DNA from: Paracoccus aurantiacus
GTDB lineage: Bacteria > Pseudomonadota > Alphaproteobacteria > Rhodobacterales > Rhodobacteraceae
DNA length: 64,000 nt
Assembly (NCBI RefSeq): GCF_007993065.1
Contig: NZ_VOPL01000004.1
Coordinates: 248,001-312,000 of the forward strand
Reading direction: 5' to 3'
Part shown: one piece after another, positions 8,819 through 18,249 of the stretch
Layout of the letters: each line of letters starts with the position of its first letter
Numbering within the stretch: position 1 is the stretch's first letter
Position numbers and translations under genes: made by a program
Notes under the pieces: generated by a model
Seen by the model: only the letters and a program-made list of their open reading frames with translations
Told to the model about the DNA's origin: nothing
The model's database searches: none

Positions 8819-10621
8819 TCAGACGATCCCGCAAGCACCTTCGGTCGCATCGCCAGCGGCAGCGCGAAACAGGCCGAACATCTCGCGTCCCATCCCGAAC
8901 TGATTCGCGCTCAGATCCGCGGTCACAGGCTCTCGGCTGTCGAAATCCTTTGCTTCGCATTCGATCACGCCGTTGACCGCATCCAGCCGGATCATGTCGC
9001 CGTCCCGGACGCGGGCGAGCGGCCCGCCCTTTGCGGCCTCGGGTGCCAGATGGATCGCCGCAGGCACCTTGCCGGAAGCCCCCGACATCCGCCCGTCGGT
9101 CACAAGCGCCACACGAAGCCCGCGATCCTGCAAGACGGCGAGGATCGGGGTCAGCGAATGCAGTTCTGGCATTCCGTTGGCGGCAGGGCCTTGAAAGCGC
9201 ACGACGACAATCGTGTCTTCGGTGAACTCGCCGGCCTTGAACGCCTCTTTCACCTGCTCCTGATCGGAAAAGACGCGGGCGGGCGCTTCGATGATGTGAC
9301 GCTCTGGTGCGACGGCCGATATCTTGATGACGCCACGGCCCAGATTGCCCTGAAGCTGCTTCAGGCCGCCAATGGGGGCGAAGGGATCGGTTGCCGGGCG
9401 CAGGATCTTTTCATTCAGGCTGTCCTTCGGCCCGTCCTCCCAGATAACGCGACCTTCCTTCAGCTTGGGCTCTGTCGTGTAGCGGTCCAGACCGCCGCCG
9501 GTGACGGTGCGGACATCTTCGTGCAGCAGTCCGGCCTCCAGCAGGTGACGGATCATGTAGCCGAGGCCGCCCGCCGCGTGGAAATGGTTCACATCGGCCA
9601 GCCCGTTCGGATAGACCCGCGCCATAAGCGGCACGGCGTCAGAGATATCGTGAAAGTCCTCGATATCGACAAGCACGCCCGCGGCGCGCGCCATGGCCGG
9701 GATATGCAGCACGAGGTTGGTGGAGCCGCCCGTCGCCATAAGCCCGACAATACCGTTGACGAACGCGCGCTCATCCAGGATTTCGCCCACCGGGAGATAG
9801 TCATTGCCCAGCCGGGTAATCGCCGCCGCGCGTTCTGCCGCGGCACCGGTCAGGGCGTCGCGCATGTCGGTATTGGGGTTCACGAAGCTGGCGCCGGGCA
9901 GGTGCAGGCCCATGAACTCCATCAGCATCTGGTTGGAGTTTGCTGTGCCGTAAAAGGTGCACGTGCCGGGAGAGTGATAGGACGCCATTTCGGCAGCCAT
10001 CAGCTTGTCGCGCCCGACCTCGCCCGCCGCGAATTGCTGGCGCACCTTGGATTTCTCGTCATTCGGCAGGCCCGACGGCATTGGTCCCGCCGGAACGAAT
10101 ACCGACGGCACATGCCCAAAGGTGCCAGCCGCGATGATCAGACCCGGCACGATCTTGTCGCACACCCCCAGATAAAGCGCCGCATCGAAGGTGTCGTGCG
10201 ACATCGCAACACCTGCCGCCAAGGCAATGACATCGCGCGAGAACAGCGAAAGCTCCATCCCCGGACGGCCTTGCGTGACCCCGTCGCACATGGCGGGAAC
10301 CCCGCCTGCAACCTGCGCGGTCGCGCCCGCACGTTCCGCTGCTGCGCGAATCAGGTTCGGGAAGCGTTCATAAGGCTGGTGCGCGGACAGCATGTCGTTA
10401 TAGGCGGTGACGATGCCGATATTGGGCTTTCGCGTCAGGGCCAGTTCGTCCTTGTTTGTCATCGCGGCATAGGCGTGGGCCTGGTTGCCGCAGGACAGAT
10501 GCGCACGGCGCGGGCCTTCCTCGGCCGCGGCGGCCATGCGTGTCAGATAGGCGCTGCGGGTTTGCTGAGAGCGTTCGCGGATACGATCGGTCACACGGTC
10601 GATGGTGGCGTGCAGGGTCAT
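8819..10621 (-). CDS. edd: 6-phosphogluconate dehydratase
   Basis: Edd dehydrates 6-phosphogluconate to 2-keto-3-deoxy-6-phosphogluconate (KDPG), the first specific step of the Entner-Doudoroff pathway. It carries a [4Fe-4S] cluster. The 600-aa length and the motifs [22 protein letters not shown] and [13 protein letters not shown] (cluster cysteines), plus [19 protein letters not shown] near the C-terminus, are those of Edd/IlvD enzymes. [13 protein letters not shown] separates it from IlvD. It is transcribed away from the zwf block. An operator-like sequence shared with zwf and eda lies 38 bp upstream. Confidence 0.96.
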   Translation of the reverse strand: MTLHATIDRVTDRIRERSQQTRSAYLTRMAAAAEEGPRRAHLSCGNQAHAYAAMTNKDELALTRKPNIGIVTAYNDMLSAHQPYERFPNLIRAAAERAGATAQVAGGVPAMCDGVTQGRPGMELSLFSRDVIALAAGVAMSHDTFDAALYLGVCDKIVPGLIIAAGTFGHVPSVFVPAGPMPSGLPNDEKSKVRQQFAAGEVGRDKLMAAEMASYHSPGTCTFYGTANSNQMLMEFMGLHLPGASFVNPNTDMRDALTGAAAERAAAITRLGNDYLPVGEILDERAFVNGIVGLMATGGSTNLVLHIPAMARAAGVLVDIEDFHDISDAVPLMARVYPNGLADVNHFHAAGGLGYMIRHLLEAGLLHEDVRTVTGGGLDRYTTEPKLKEGRVIWEDGPKDSLNEKILRPATDPFAPIGGLKQLQGNLGRGVIKISAVAPERHIIEAPARVFSDQEQVKEAFKAGEFTEDTIVVVRFQGPAANGMPELHSLTPILAVLQDRGLRVALVTDGRMSGASGKVPAAIHLAPEAAKGGPLARVRDGDMIRLDAVNGVIECEAKDFDSREPVTADLSANQFGMGREMFGLFRAAAGDATEGACGIV

Positions 10622-10659
10622 GGCTGGCCTCCTCTGGCGTTCTTCATCCGGTATAGTTC

Positions 10660-10671
10660 GTTAGCGTTAAC
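10660..10671. promoter_or_regulatory. edd operator-like site (shared with zwf and eda)
   Basis: On the minus strand it reads GTTAACGCTAAC. It matches 11 of 12 bases of the site before zwf (12490-12503) and resembles the one before eda. The dyad is centred on CG, as in LacI/GalR-family operators. The regulator is not identified. Confidence 0.6.
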
Positions 10672-10745
10672 ATTACAACCGGGCTTGGCCGCTCTTGCCG
10701 ATGGGGCGGGGGCGTGCCACATCGGGGCGACTGAAAGGACCGCCC

Positions 10746-11939
10746 ATGACCACGCTACCCGTCATTCGCCTGCGCCCCAAGACCAAACCGCAGGCGATCC
10801 GCCACGGTTTTCCCTGGGTCTTTGCCGACGAGGTGGTGACCGATCGGCGCACCCGCGCCATAAAGCCGGGCAGTTTCGCGGTTCTGGAAGACCCCGAGCG
10901 CAAGCCGATGGCGCTTGTGACAGTGAACCCGGAATCCAAGATCATCGGGCGTGTCATGGATGCCAATCCGGACGCGCAGATCGACGGGAATTGGCTGCGC
11001 GCACGGTTGTCGCGCGCGTTGGCGATGCGTGAACGACTGTATGACGCGCCCTTCTATCGGCTCGTCCATGCCGAGGCAGACGGTCTGCCCGGCCTTATCG
11101 TCGACCGCTTCGGCGATGCGGCGGTGATGCAACCCAATGCCGCATGGGCCGACGGCATGGCGGGTGACATTGCCGAAGCGCTGCGCGATGTCACCGGCGT
11201 TTCCACGGTTATCCTGAACGGGCAGGGCCGCACACGCGGGCTTGAAGGGCTGGACGAACGGATGGAGGTCATTGCCGGCACGGCACCAGATGCGCCTGTC
11301 AAGGTTCCGATGAACGGCGCGGTCTATATGGCCGATCTGATGGGCGGGCAGAAGACGGGCCTGTTCTATGACCAGCGACCCAATCACGCATTCGCGCAGC
11401 GCCTTGCCTCTGGCCGGGTGCTGGACGTGTTCAGCCATGTCGGCGGCTTCGGGCTGGCAATGCTTGCCGCAGGGGCGGACCATGCAACACTGATCGACGG
11501 ATCGGACGCGGCGCTTGCGCTTGCGCGCGACGGCGCAAGTGAAATGGGTGTCGACGGGCGGCTGGAGACCATTCAGCAAGACGCATTTGCCGCGCTGGAG
11601 GCATTGGGCGCAGAGGGTCGTCAGTTCGATGTGGTGATCTGCGATCCACCCGCTTTCGCGCCGTCGAAACCGGCGCTGGAAGCTGGCCTGCGCGCCTATG
11701 AGCGTGTCGCGAAGCTGGCTGCGCCATTAGTCGCGCCGGGCGGCTATCTGGGCCTCTGCTCCTGCTCGCACGCTGCCGATCTGACCAGCTTCCGCAGTGC
11801 ATCGGCACGGGGCATCGGGCGCGGGGGCAGGCGTGGGCAACTGATCCATACCGGGCAGGCGGGGCCAGACCATCCAACCTTGCCGCAACTGGCCGAGACT
11901 GGCTATCTGAAAGCCCTGTTCTTCCGGCTTGACGGATGA
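10746..11939 (+). CDS. class I SAM-dependent rRNA methyltransferase (RlmI-like)
   Basis: A 397-aa protein with the RlmI/RlmK layout. An N-terminal PUA domain (about 5-75, HGFPWVFADEVV) is followed by the central EEHEE part with DGLPGLIVDRFGD. The Rossmann methyltransferase domain has VLDVFSHVGGFGLAMLAAGA as motif I and the catalytic/target loop CDPPAFAPSK. RlmI methylates C1962 of 23S rRNA, and that target is inferred here. The start at 10746 has GAAAGGA upstream. It overlaps the PIN gene by 4 bp (ATGA). Confidence 0.87.
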   Translation: MTTLPVIRLRPKTKPQAIRHGFPWVFADEVVTDRRTRAIKPGSFAVLEDPERKPMALVTVNPESKIIGRVMDANPDAQIDGNWLRARLSRALAMRERLYDAPFYRLVHAEADGLPGLIVDRFGDAAVMQPNAAWADGMAGDIAEALRDVTGVSTVILNGQGRTRGLEGLDERMEVIAGTAPDAPVKVPMNGAVYMADLMGGQKTGLFYDQRPNHAFAQRLASGRVLDVFSHVGGFGLAMLAAGADHATLIDGSDAALALARDGASEMGVDGRLETIQQDAFAALEALGAEGRQFDVVICDPPAFAPSKPALEAGLRAYERVAKLAAPLVAPGGYLGLCSCSHAADLTSFRSASARGIGRGGRRGQLIHTGQAGPDHPTLPQLAETGYLKALFFRLDG

Positions 11940-12472
11940 TTGCTGTTCTGGACGCCAATGTGCTGTTCCCCACGGTCCTGCGTGAGATCCTGTGCGGCAC
12001 CGCCGTGTCTGGCCTGTTCACGCCGGTGTGGTCTGAACGTATCCTGCGCGAATGGACACATGCGGCGGGCAAGCTTGGCGCGCAGGACGCCGAGATAGCC
12101 CGCGCGGAAGCAGCGCTTCTGCGTGAGCAGTTCCCGCAGGCCTTGACGCCCGGCGACGAGGAACGCGCGCGCGGTTTCGATCTGCCGGACCCTGCGGATC
12201 TGCATGTATTGGCCGCTGCGCTGGAAACCGGCGCAGATCTGGTCGTGACGATGAACCTGCGCGACTTCCCGCCACGCGCGCTGCCGGCCGGCCTGCAGGC
12301 AATCCACCCCGATGCTTTCCTGACCCGTCTTTGGGCGCAACACCCTGACCGCGTGACCGCTGCTGCACGCGCCGCGCATGAAAAAGCCAATCGTCTGGGC
12401 GCCGGGATCGAGTTCCGCGCCCTGATGAAACGTGCGCGCCTGCCACGGCTGGGGCGCGCAATCACCCGCTAG
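11936..12472 (+). CDS. PIN domain protein, RSP_2648 family
   Basis: A 178-aa PIN-fold protein, the metal-dependent nuclease fold of VapC toxins. Acidic residues typical of the active site are seen in VLDANVLFP (Asp near residue 6), in SERILREW (Glu) and in DPADLHVLAAALETGADLVVTMN (Asp cluster). A ~50-residue C-terminal tail rich in Arg follows. No antitoxin gene precedes it; it is translationally coupled to the RlmI-like gene. Arrangement and family suggest an RNA-related role rather than a classical toxin-antitoxin pair, but this is inference. Confidence 0.8.
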   Translation: MIAVLDANVLFPTVLREILCGTAVSGLFTPVWSERILREWTHAAGKLGAQDAEIARAEAALLREQFPQALTPGDEERARGFDLPDPADLHVLAAALETGADLVVTMNLRDFPPRALPAGLQAIHPDAFLTRLWAQHPDRVTAAARAAHEKANRLGAGIEFRALMKRARLPRLGRAITR

Positions 12473-12489
12473 AGTCATCCCGGCTTGCT

Positions 12490-12503
12490 GATAACGCTAA
12501 CAT
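12490..12503. promoter_or_regulatory. zwf operator-like site
   Basis: GATAACGCTAACAT, 32 bp before the zwf start. It matches the eda site GATAGCGCTCACAT at 12 of 14 bases and the edd site at 11 of 12. Confidence 0.6.
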
Positions 12504-12535
12504 CGGATAGTGAATCCCCAACCAAGGAGGTGCCC

Positions 12536-13981
12536 ATGGTCGTTAGAACCATCCCCGTCGAAGACTTCGACCTGGTAATCTTCGGCGCCACTGGCGATCT
12601 CGCCCATCGTAAAATCCTGCCCGGACTGTATCGCCGCTATCTCGCCGGTCAGATGCCGCCGGATGCGCGCATCATCGGTGCCGCGCGCTCGGAACTGACG
12701 GACGACGGTTTTCGTGACGAGACACGCAAGGCGATCGAGGAATTTGCGCCGAAGGTGGACAAAAGCCAGCTCGACGCGTTTCTTGGGCAGCTTTCCTATG
12801 TCGCCATCGACGCCAAGGGCACGGGCGGCTGGGAACAGTTGAAGGAACGGATGCGCGACGGTGTCGTGCGCGCCTTCTATTTTTCGGTCGCGCCGTCGCT
12901 GTTTGGCGATCTTGCGCAACGCCTTTCGGAATACGGCATCGCCGACGACAGCAGTCGCATCGTCGTTGAAAAGCCGTTTGGCCGCGATCTCGAATCCGCC
13001 CGCGCGCTGAATGCCACCCTTGCCCAGCATTTCGCCGAAAAGCAAATCTACCGGATCGACCACTATCTTGGTAAAGAAACCGTTCAGAACCTGATGGCGG
13101 TGCGCTTTGCGAACATCCTGTTCGAACCGCTGTGGAATGCGCAGTTTGTCGATCACGTCCAGATCACGGTGTCAGAGACAGTGGGTGTCGGCGGTCGCGG
13201 CAGCTACTACGACAATTCCGGTGCCATGCGCGACATGGTCCAGAACCATCTGATGCAGCTTCTGTGCCTGACCGCGATGGAGCCGCCTTACCATTTCGAC
13301 CCGGATGCCGTTCGCGACGAAAAACTGAAGGTTATCCGCGCATTGGAGCCTGTTTCTGAAACAGAAATCGTGCGCGGGCAGTATCAGGCCGATGGGGGCG
13401 ATCCCGGCTATATCGACGACGCGGAAAACCCGGCCAGCCGGACAGAAAGCTATGTCGCGCTGAAGGTCCGGATTTCGAACTGGCGCTGGCAGGGCACGCC
13501 GTTCTACCTGCGCACCGGCAAGAAGCTGCGCGCGCGGACCAGCGAAATCGTTATCACCTTCAAGGAGCCGCCGCATTCGATCTTTGACGAAAGCGGCCAG
13601 AAGGCGAACCAGCTTGTCATCCGCTTGCAGCCGGATGAGGGCATGGACCTGACGGTGATGATCAAGGAGCCCGGCCCCGGCGGCATGCGTCTGATGCAGG
13701 TGCCGCTGGACATGTCTTTCGCAGACGCACTTGGCACCGAGGCCGCGGACATGCCCGACGCTTACGAGCGCCTTATCATGGACGTCATCCGCGGAAATCA
13801 GACGCTGTTCATGCGCGGCGACGAGGTCGAGGCCGCCTGGGCCTGGGCGGACCCGATCATCAAGGCCTGGGAGGAGGGCAAGGCGCGGCCCGAGCCTTAC
13901 GATCCCGGCTCTTCCGGCCCGGATGAGGCATTGCGCCTCATGCATCGCGACAACCGCCGCTGGCGGGAGATCCGGGCATGA
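12536..13981 (+). CDS. zwf: glucose-6-phosphate 1-dehydrogenase
   Basis: Zwf oxidises glucose 6-phosphate to 6-phosphogluconolactone with NADP or NAD. The 481-aa protein has the dinucleotide motif FGATGDLAHRKILPGLY, EKPFGRDL, and the substrate-binding RIDHYLGKE at residues 173-181 with the catalytic His region further on. The ATG at 12536 is preceded by an excellent AAGGAGG. It overlaps pgl by 4 bp (ATGA), so zwf-pgl-pgi form one operon that feeds Edd and Eda. Confidence 0.97.
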   Translation: MVVRTIPVEDFDLVIFGATGDLAHRKILPGLYRRYLAGQMPPDARIIGAARSELTDDGFRDETRKAIEEFAPKVDKSQLDAFLGQLSYVAIDAKGTGGWEQLKERMRDGVVRAFYFSVAPSLFGDLAQRLSEYGIADDSSRIVVEKPFGRDLESARALNATLAQHFAEKQIYRIDHYLGKETVQNLMAVRFANILFEPLWNAQFVDHVQITVSETVGVGGRGSYYDNSGAMRDMVQNHLMQLLCLTAMEPPYHFDPDAVRDEKLKVIRALEPVSETEIVRGQYQADGGDPGYIDDAENPASRTESYVALKVRISNWRWQGTPFYLRTGKKLRARTSEIVITFKEPPHSIFDESGQKANQLVIRLQPDEGMDLTVMIKEPGPGGMRLMQVPLDMSFADALGTEAADMPDAYERLIMDVIRGNQTLFMRGDEVEAAWAWADPIIKAWEEGKARPEPYDPGSSGPDEALRLMHRDNRRWREIRA

Positions 13982-14649
13982 GTGCAGAGATCGTCACCTA
14001 TCCCGACCGGGAACTGCTTTCGCTGTCTCTGGCCGACCGCATTGCCGGCCAGCTTCGCCAGCAGCTGGAGGCCGTCGGCCCGGCCAGCCTGTGTGTGCCC
14101 GGCGGATCGACGCCCGCGCCGATGTTCAAGGCGCTGTCGGGCCTGCCGCTTGACTGGGCGAATATCACCGTCTTTCTGAATGACGAACGCTGGGTGCCTG
14201 CAAACAACCCGCGTTCGAATTCAGCCATGCTGCGCGAAACGCTGATGAACGGGCCAGCGGCTTCGGCGAATTATCTTGATCTCTACACCGGCGATCCCAC
14301 GCCAGAGGGCGCAGCGCCCGCGCTTTCCGAACGGCTGCGGCCCTTGCTGCCGATAACGGTTCTGGTTCTGGGCATGGGCGACGATATGCACACCGCAAGC
14401 CTGTTTCCCGGTGCCGATGGTCTGGACAAGCTTCTGGCGCATGACGCCCCGCCCGTCATGGCAGCGGCTGGCGGTGCCGAGCCACGCATCACCCTGACAG
14501 CACCGGCATTGCAATCGGCGCTGAACATTCACATCATGATCGTGGGGGCGCAGAAGCGCGCCGCCCTTGAAGCCGCCACCGGCGCGAACCCGATAGACGC
14601 GCCGATTTCCGCATTTCTTCGTGACGCGACGGTGCATTATGCCGACTGA
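13978..14649 (+). CDS. pgl: 6-phosphogluconolactonase
   Basis: Hydrolyses 6-phosphogluconolactone to 6-phosphogluconate. The 223-aa protein is of the DevB/NagB-like type: [26 protein letters not shown] and [17 protein letters not shown] are the sugar-phosphate binding and catalytic segments. It overlaps zwf by 4 bp and pgi by 11 bp. Confidence 0.95.
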   Translation: MSAEIVTYPDRELLSLSLADRIAGQLRQQLEAVGPASLCVPGGSTPAPMFKALSGLPLDWANITVFLNDERWVPANNPRSNSAMLRETLMNGPAASANYLDLYTGDPTPEGAAPALSERLRPLLPITVLVLGMGDDMHTASLFPGADGLDKLLAHDAPPVMAAAGGAEPRITLTAPALQSALNIHIMIVGAQKRAALEAATGANPIDAPISAFLRDATVHYAD

Positions 14650-16261
14650 TCTTGAACCTGTCTGGTCCCGCCTGCGGACGCTTCGCCCATCTGGCGAGCG
14701 ACGCATAACCCAGCTTTTTGAAAAGAACCCTGATCGTGCCAAAGCGTTCAGTGTGGAAGCCGACGGTCTGGTCTTCGACTATTCCAAGACCAATATCGAC
14801 GACGCCGCGCGTGATGCGCTGCTGGAACTGACGCCTGATCTCGCCGAGCGGCGCGAGGCGATGTTCACCGGCGCTCGCATCAACGAGACGGAGGACCGTT
14901 CGGTCCTTCACACCGCGCTGCGTAATCCTGACACCCCGCTGACCGTGGAGGGAGAGGATATCAGTGCAGAGGTCGCTGCGACCCTGGAAAGAATGGACGC
15001 TTTCGCCAGATCGGTGCGCGATGGCAGCTTCAAGGGGCAGGGCGGCAAGATCACCGATGTGGTCAATATCGGGATTGGCGGGTCGGACCTTGGACCGAAG
15101 ATGGCCACGATTGCGCTGTCGCCCTATCACGACGGGCCAAAGACGCATTTCGTCTCGAATGTCGATGGGGCCGATATTGCGGACGTGCTGGCCGGGCTGA
15201 ACCCGGAGACAACGCTTGTGATCGTTGCCTCGAAGACCTTCACCACGATCGAGACGATGACCAACGCGCAGACCGCGATGGACTGGATGAAAGCCTCGGT
15301 CAAAGATCCGGCGGCGCAATTCGCCGCCCTGTCATCGGCCACCGACAAGACGGCCGAATGGGGCATCGACGGCGCGCGTGTCTTCGGGTTCGAAGACTGG
15401 GTCGGCGGACGTTACTCGATGTGGGGCCCTATCGGGCTTTCACTGATGCTCGCGATCGGGCCTGACAATTTCCGCGAGGTGCTGCGCGGCGGTGCCGCGA
15501 TGGACGCGCATTTCCGTAACGCGCCGCTGGCGCAGAACATGCCGGTGATGCTGGCACTTGTGGGGATCTGGCACAATCAGGTGAACGGTTTCGCAACCCG
15601 CGCCGTGCTGCCCTATGACAACCGCCTGTCGCGGCTGCCGGCTTACCTGCAGCAGCTTGAAATGGAATCGAATGGCAAGCGTGTCGCGATGGACGGATCG
15701 GATCTGACCCGCCCGTCGGGTCCGGTCGTCTGGGGGGAGCCGGGCACCAATGGCCAGCATGCCTTCTATCAGCTGATCCATCAGGGCACGCAGATCGTGC
15801 CTTGTGAATTCATCGCCGCCGCCCGCGGCCATGAGCCTGATCTGGACAATCACCACAAGCTTTTGCTGGCGAATTGCCTCGCGCAGTCCGAGGCGTTGAT
15901 GCGCGGGCGCAGCCTTGACGCCGCGCGCGAGCTGATGAAGCAGAAGGGTCTGACAGGCGACGAACTTGAACGTCAGGCCCGCCATCGCGTTTTTCCGGGC
16001 AACCGCCCGTCGACCACGCTGCTTATCCCGCAACTGACGCCGTTCACGCTTGGCCAGATTGTGGCACTTTACGAGCATCGGGTGTTCGTCGAAGGCGTGA
16101 TCTTCGGGATCAACAGCTTCGATCAATGGGGTGTCGAACTTGGCAAGGAGCTTGCGCTGAAGGTCGCGCCGCTGCTGGACGGCGAGCCCTCGCCAGATCA
16201 TGACCCATCGACGCGGGCGCTCGCAGAAGACATTCTGAAAATGCGTGCCTCTGCCGACTGA
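14639..16261 (+). CDS. pgi: glucose-6-phosphate isomerase
   Basis: Interconverts glucose 6-phosphate and fructose 6-phosphate, linking the Entner-Doudoroff route with gluconeogenesis. The 540-aa product shows [38 protein letters not shown] (signature 1) and GGAAMDAHF, with the catalytic region [16 protein letters not shown] and signature 2 [15 protein letters not shown]. The ATG at 14639 lies inside the end of pgl (11-bp overlap). Confidence 0.97.
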   Translation: MPTDLEPVWSRLRTLRPSGERRITQLFEKNPDRAKAFSVEADGLVFDYSKTNIDDAARDALLELTPDLAERREAMFTGARINETEDRSVLHTALRNPDTPLTVEGEDISAEVAATLERMDAFARSVRDGSFKGQGGKITDVVNIGIGGSDLGPKMATIALSPYHDGPKTHFVSNVDGADIADVLAGLNPETTLVIVASKTFTTIETMTNAQTAMDWMKASVKDPAAQFAALSSATDKTAEWGIDGARVFGFEDWVGGRYSMWGPIGLSLMLAIGPDNFREVLRGGAAMDAHFRNAPLAQNMPVMLALVGIWHNQVNGFATRAVLPYDNRLSRLPAYLQQLEMESNGKRVAMDGSDLTRPSGPVVWGEPGTNGQHAFYQLIHQGTQIVPCEFIAAARGHEPDLDNHHKLLLANCLAQSEALMRGRSLDAARELMKQKGLTGDELERQARHRVFPGNRPSTTLLIPQLTPFTLGQIVALYEHRVFVEGVIFGINSFDQWGVELGKELALKVAPLLDGEPSPDHDPSTRALAEDILKMRASAD

Positions 16262-16301
16262 AAAGCCGGTGCAGGGGCTGGCGGCGCAGGCCGCCGTCCC
16301 C

Positions 16302-17498
16302 TCAGGCCGATCTCGGGCGCAGGCGCAGCCAGATAAGCGCGCCGCCCGCAAGCACCAGAAACGGTGCCATCGCGAGGTTCACCGCGCTCCATCCCGCCGA
16401 TGCATCAAGCGCGCCAGAACAGTTCATCAATCCGCCCGATGACAGCGATGCAAGGAAAACACCCCCGAAGACGACCAGATCGTTGATGCCCTGCACGCGC
16501 CCCCGCTCCTCGGGCATGTGGGCGCGCGAGAGCATTGTCGTGGCCCCGATAAAGCCAAAGTTCCAGCCGACGCCAAGAAGGATCAGCGCGACATAGAAGT
16601 TGCCCAGATCCACGCCGCTTAGCGCGACGGCCCCTGCGCAGGTCAGAATAACCAGCCCCAGGCCCACTATTCGCGCCGCGCCGAAGCGGTTGATGAGGTG
16701 GCCGGTAAAAAAGCTGGGAATGAACATCGCAAGCACATGCGAAAAGACGACATCGCCTGCCTGGCTCTGCCGCAACCCGCAACCCACCATCGCCAGAGGG
16801 GTCGAGGTCATGATGAGGTTCATCAGCGCGTATGAAACCATTGCGCAGGTCATCGCAACAAGAATGGCCGGGTCGCGCAGGATCTGGCTCGTCGTGCGCC
16901 CCTCTGGTGCAAGTCCTGTGTCACGTGCGGCGGGTCGCGGGATATCCAGCGCGACGAACAATGCCATGCCGATGAGGTTCAGGCCGACGATTGCAGCATA
17001 TGTATAGAGATACGGAATCGCCGACAGCCCGTCGGTCAGTCGCAGCAGCCCGAGTGCCACGAAGGCCGACGCGAGGCCGCCCGCCATCACGAAGCTTATG
17101 GCGCGCGGGGCGAAGGCTTCGGGCGCGGTATCTGTCGCGGCGAAACGGAAAAATCCTTGCGATGACATGTACACGCCGGTCAAGAGAGAGCCGGCCAGAT
17201 AAAGCGAGAAACTGCCGGCATAAAGCCCAAGCGCCGCGGTCGCTGCGCCGGCCATTCCGGACAGGGCGGCCATCTGAAAGCCGGCCCGTCTGCCATGGCG
17301 CTGCATGAAGGCCGAGAGCGGGCGCGCGCTGATCGCTGATCCAAGCACAATCATGGAAATGGCCAGCGTTGCGAAACAGGGATTCGGCGACAGCATCTGG
17401 CCCGCCAGTCCCCCAATCGTAAAGATCATGGGCATCTGCGCGCCCATGATCGCCTGCGCGAGAACGAGGATGATCACATTGTGCCAAGCCCGCCGCAT
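16302..17498 (-). CDS. MFS transporter
   Basis: A 398-aa inner-membrane protein with about 12 hydrophobic segments, typical of the major facilitator superfamily. The loop MQRHGRRAG between segments 2 and 3 matches the MFS A-motif region, and LINRFGAARIVGLG is its counterpart in the second half. The substrate is unknown. It begins 34 bp after the eda stop on the same strand, so it is probably co-transcribed with eda. The ribosome site is weak (AAGCCCGG). The open frame upstream of 17498 overlaps eda and is not likely to be used. Confidence 0.85.
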   Translation of the reverse strand: MRRAWHNVIILVLAQAIMGAQMPMIFTIGGLAGQMLSPNPCFATLAISMIVLGSAISARPLSAFMQRHGRRAGFQMAALSGMAGAATAALGLYAGSFSLYLAGSLLTGVYMSSQGFFRFAATDTAPEAFAPRAISFVMAGGLASAFVALGLLRLTDGLSAIPYLYTYAAIVGLNLIGMALFVALDIPRPAARDTGLAPEGRTTSQILRDPAILVAMTCAMVSYALMNLIMTSTPLAMVGCGLRQSQAGDVVFSHVLAMFIPSFFTGHLINRFGAARIVGLGLVILTCAGAVALSGVDLGNFYVALILLGVGWNFGFIGATTMLSRAHMPEERGRVQGINDLVVFGGVFLASLSSGGLMNCSGALDASAGWSAVNLAMAPFLVLAGGALIWLRLRPRSA

Positions 17499-17532
17499 GG
17501 CCGGGCTTGCGTTATTGTGTCCCGCGCTCAAC

Positions 17533-18177
17533 TCACCCGGCGCTAAGCTGCGATGCCTCGCGGGCGCGCGCTTCGATGCCCGCCCAATCACCTTCGTTGA
17601 CAGCCTTGCCTGGCGCGACCCAGCTTGAACCGACGCAGATGACGTTTGGCTGCGAGAGGTAATCCAGCGCATTTTGCGGTGTCACGCCGCCGGTGGGGCA
17701 AAAGGTGACATGCGGCAGCGGCGCGGAAAGCGCTTTCAGCGCCGGCGCCCCGCCAGAAGTCGAGGCGGGAAAGAACTTCAGCATGTCATAGCCGTATTCA
17801 TTGGCCTGCATGACCTCCGAGGCGGTGACGGCACCCGGCAAAAGCGGCAGCGAGGCATCCTCGCAGGCGCGGATGATGGTTTCCGTCGCACCCGGTGAGA
17901 CCGCGAAAGACGCCCCGGCATCCTTCGCGCGATAGACCTGCTCTCGCGTCAGCACGGTTCCGGCACCGACATGGCCGCCCGCGATACCCGCCATCGCCTT
18001 GATGGCGGCAAGTGCGGCCTCGGTCCGCAACGTGACCTCCAGCACGGGCAGGCCACCCGCGACAAGCGATTCGGCCAGACGTTCGGCATGAGCGGCGTCG
18101 TCGATGACCAGCACCGGAATTACCGGGGCGAGCGCGCAAAGGGCGCGTGTGCGTTCGGACTGCGTCTGCGGGATCAT
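17533..18177 (-). CDS. eda: KDPG / 2-keto-4-hydroxyglutarate aldolase
   Basis: Eda splits KDPG into pyruvate and glyceraldehyde 3-phosphate, the final step of the Entner-Doudoroff pathway. The 214-aa protein has the catalytic Glu47 in LEVTLRT and the Schiff-base Lys134 in DMLKFFPAS, then [14 protein letters not shown] for phosphate binding. It lies apart from edd but shares an upstream operator-like site with edd and zwf. It probably forms a two-gene operon with the MFS transporter. Confidence 0.96.
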   Translation of the reverse strand: MIPQTQSERTRALCALAPVIPVLVIDDAAHAERLAESLVAGGLPVLEVTLRTEAALAAIKAMAGIAGGHVGAGTVLTREQVYRAKDAGASFAVSPGATETIIRACEDASLPLLPGAVTASEVMQANEYGYDMLKFFPASTSGGAPALKALSAPLPHVTFCPTGGVTPQNALDYLSQPNVICVGSSWVAPGKAVNEGDWAGIEARAREASQLSAG

Positions 18178-18215
18178 GGCAGGATCTCCTGATGTTACTT
18201 GCAGAAACTGGCCCG

Positions 18216-18229
18216 GATAGCGCTCACAT
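18216..18229. promoter_or_regulatory. eda operator-like site
   Basis: GATAGCGCTCACAT on the plus strand, 38 bp before the eda start codon. It differs from the zwf site at two of 14 positions; the centre AGCGCT is a perfect dyad. Confidence 0.55.
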
Positions 18230-18249
18230 GCAAGCCCTGCTGCAACCCT

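Noticed and set aside
9050..11032. 660-codon open frame opposite edd
   Set aside because: Antisense shadow of edd running into the RlmI-like gene; the product is His/Arg/Gly-rich without a recognisable domain.
16262..16301. GC-rich hairpin between pgi and the MFS gene as a terminator
   Set aside because: A stem can be drawn, but there is no T run on either strand.
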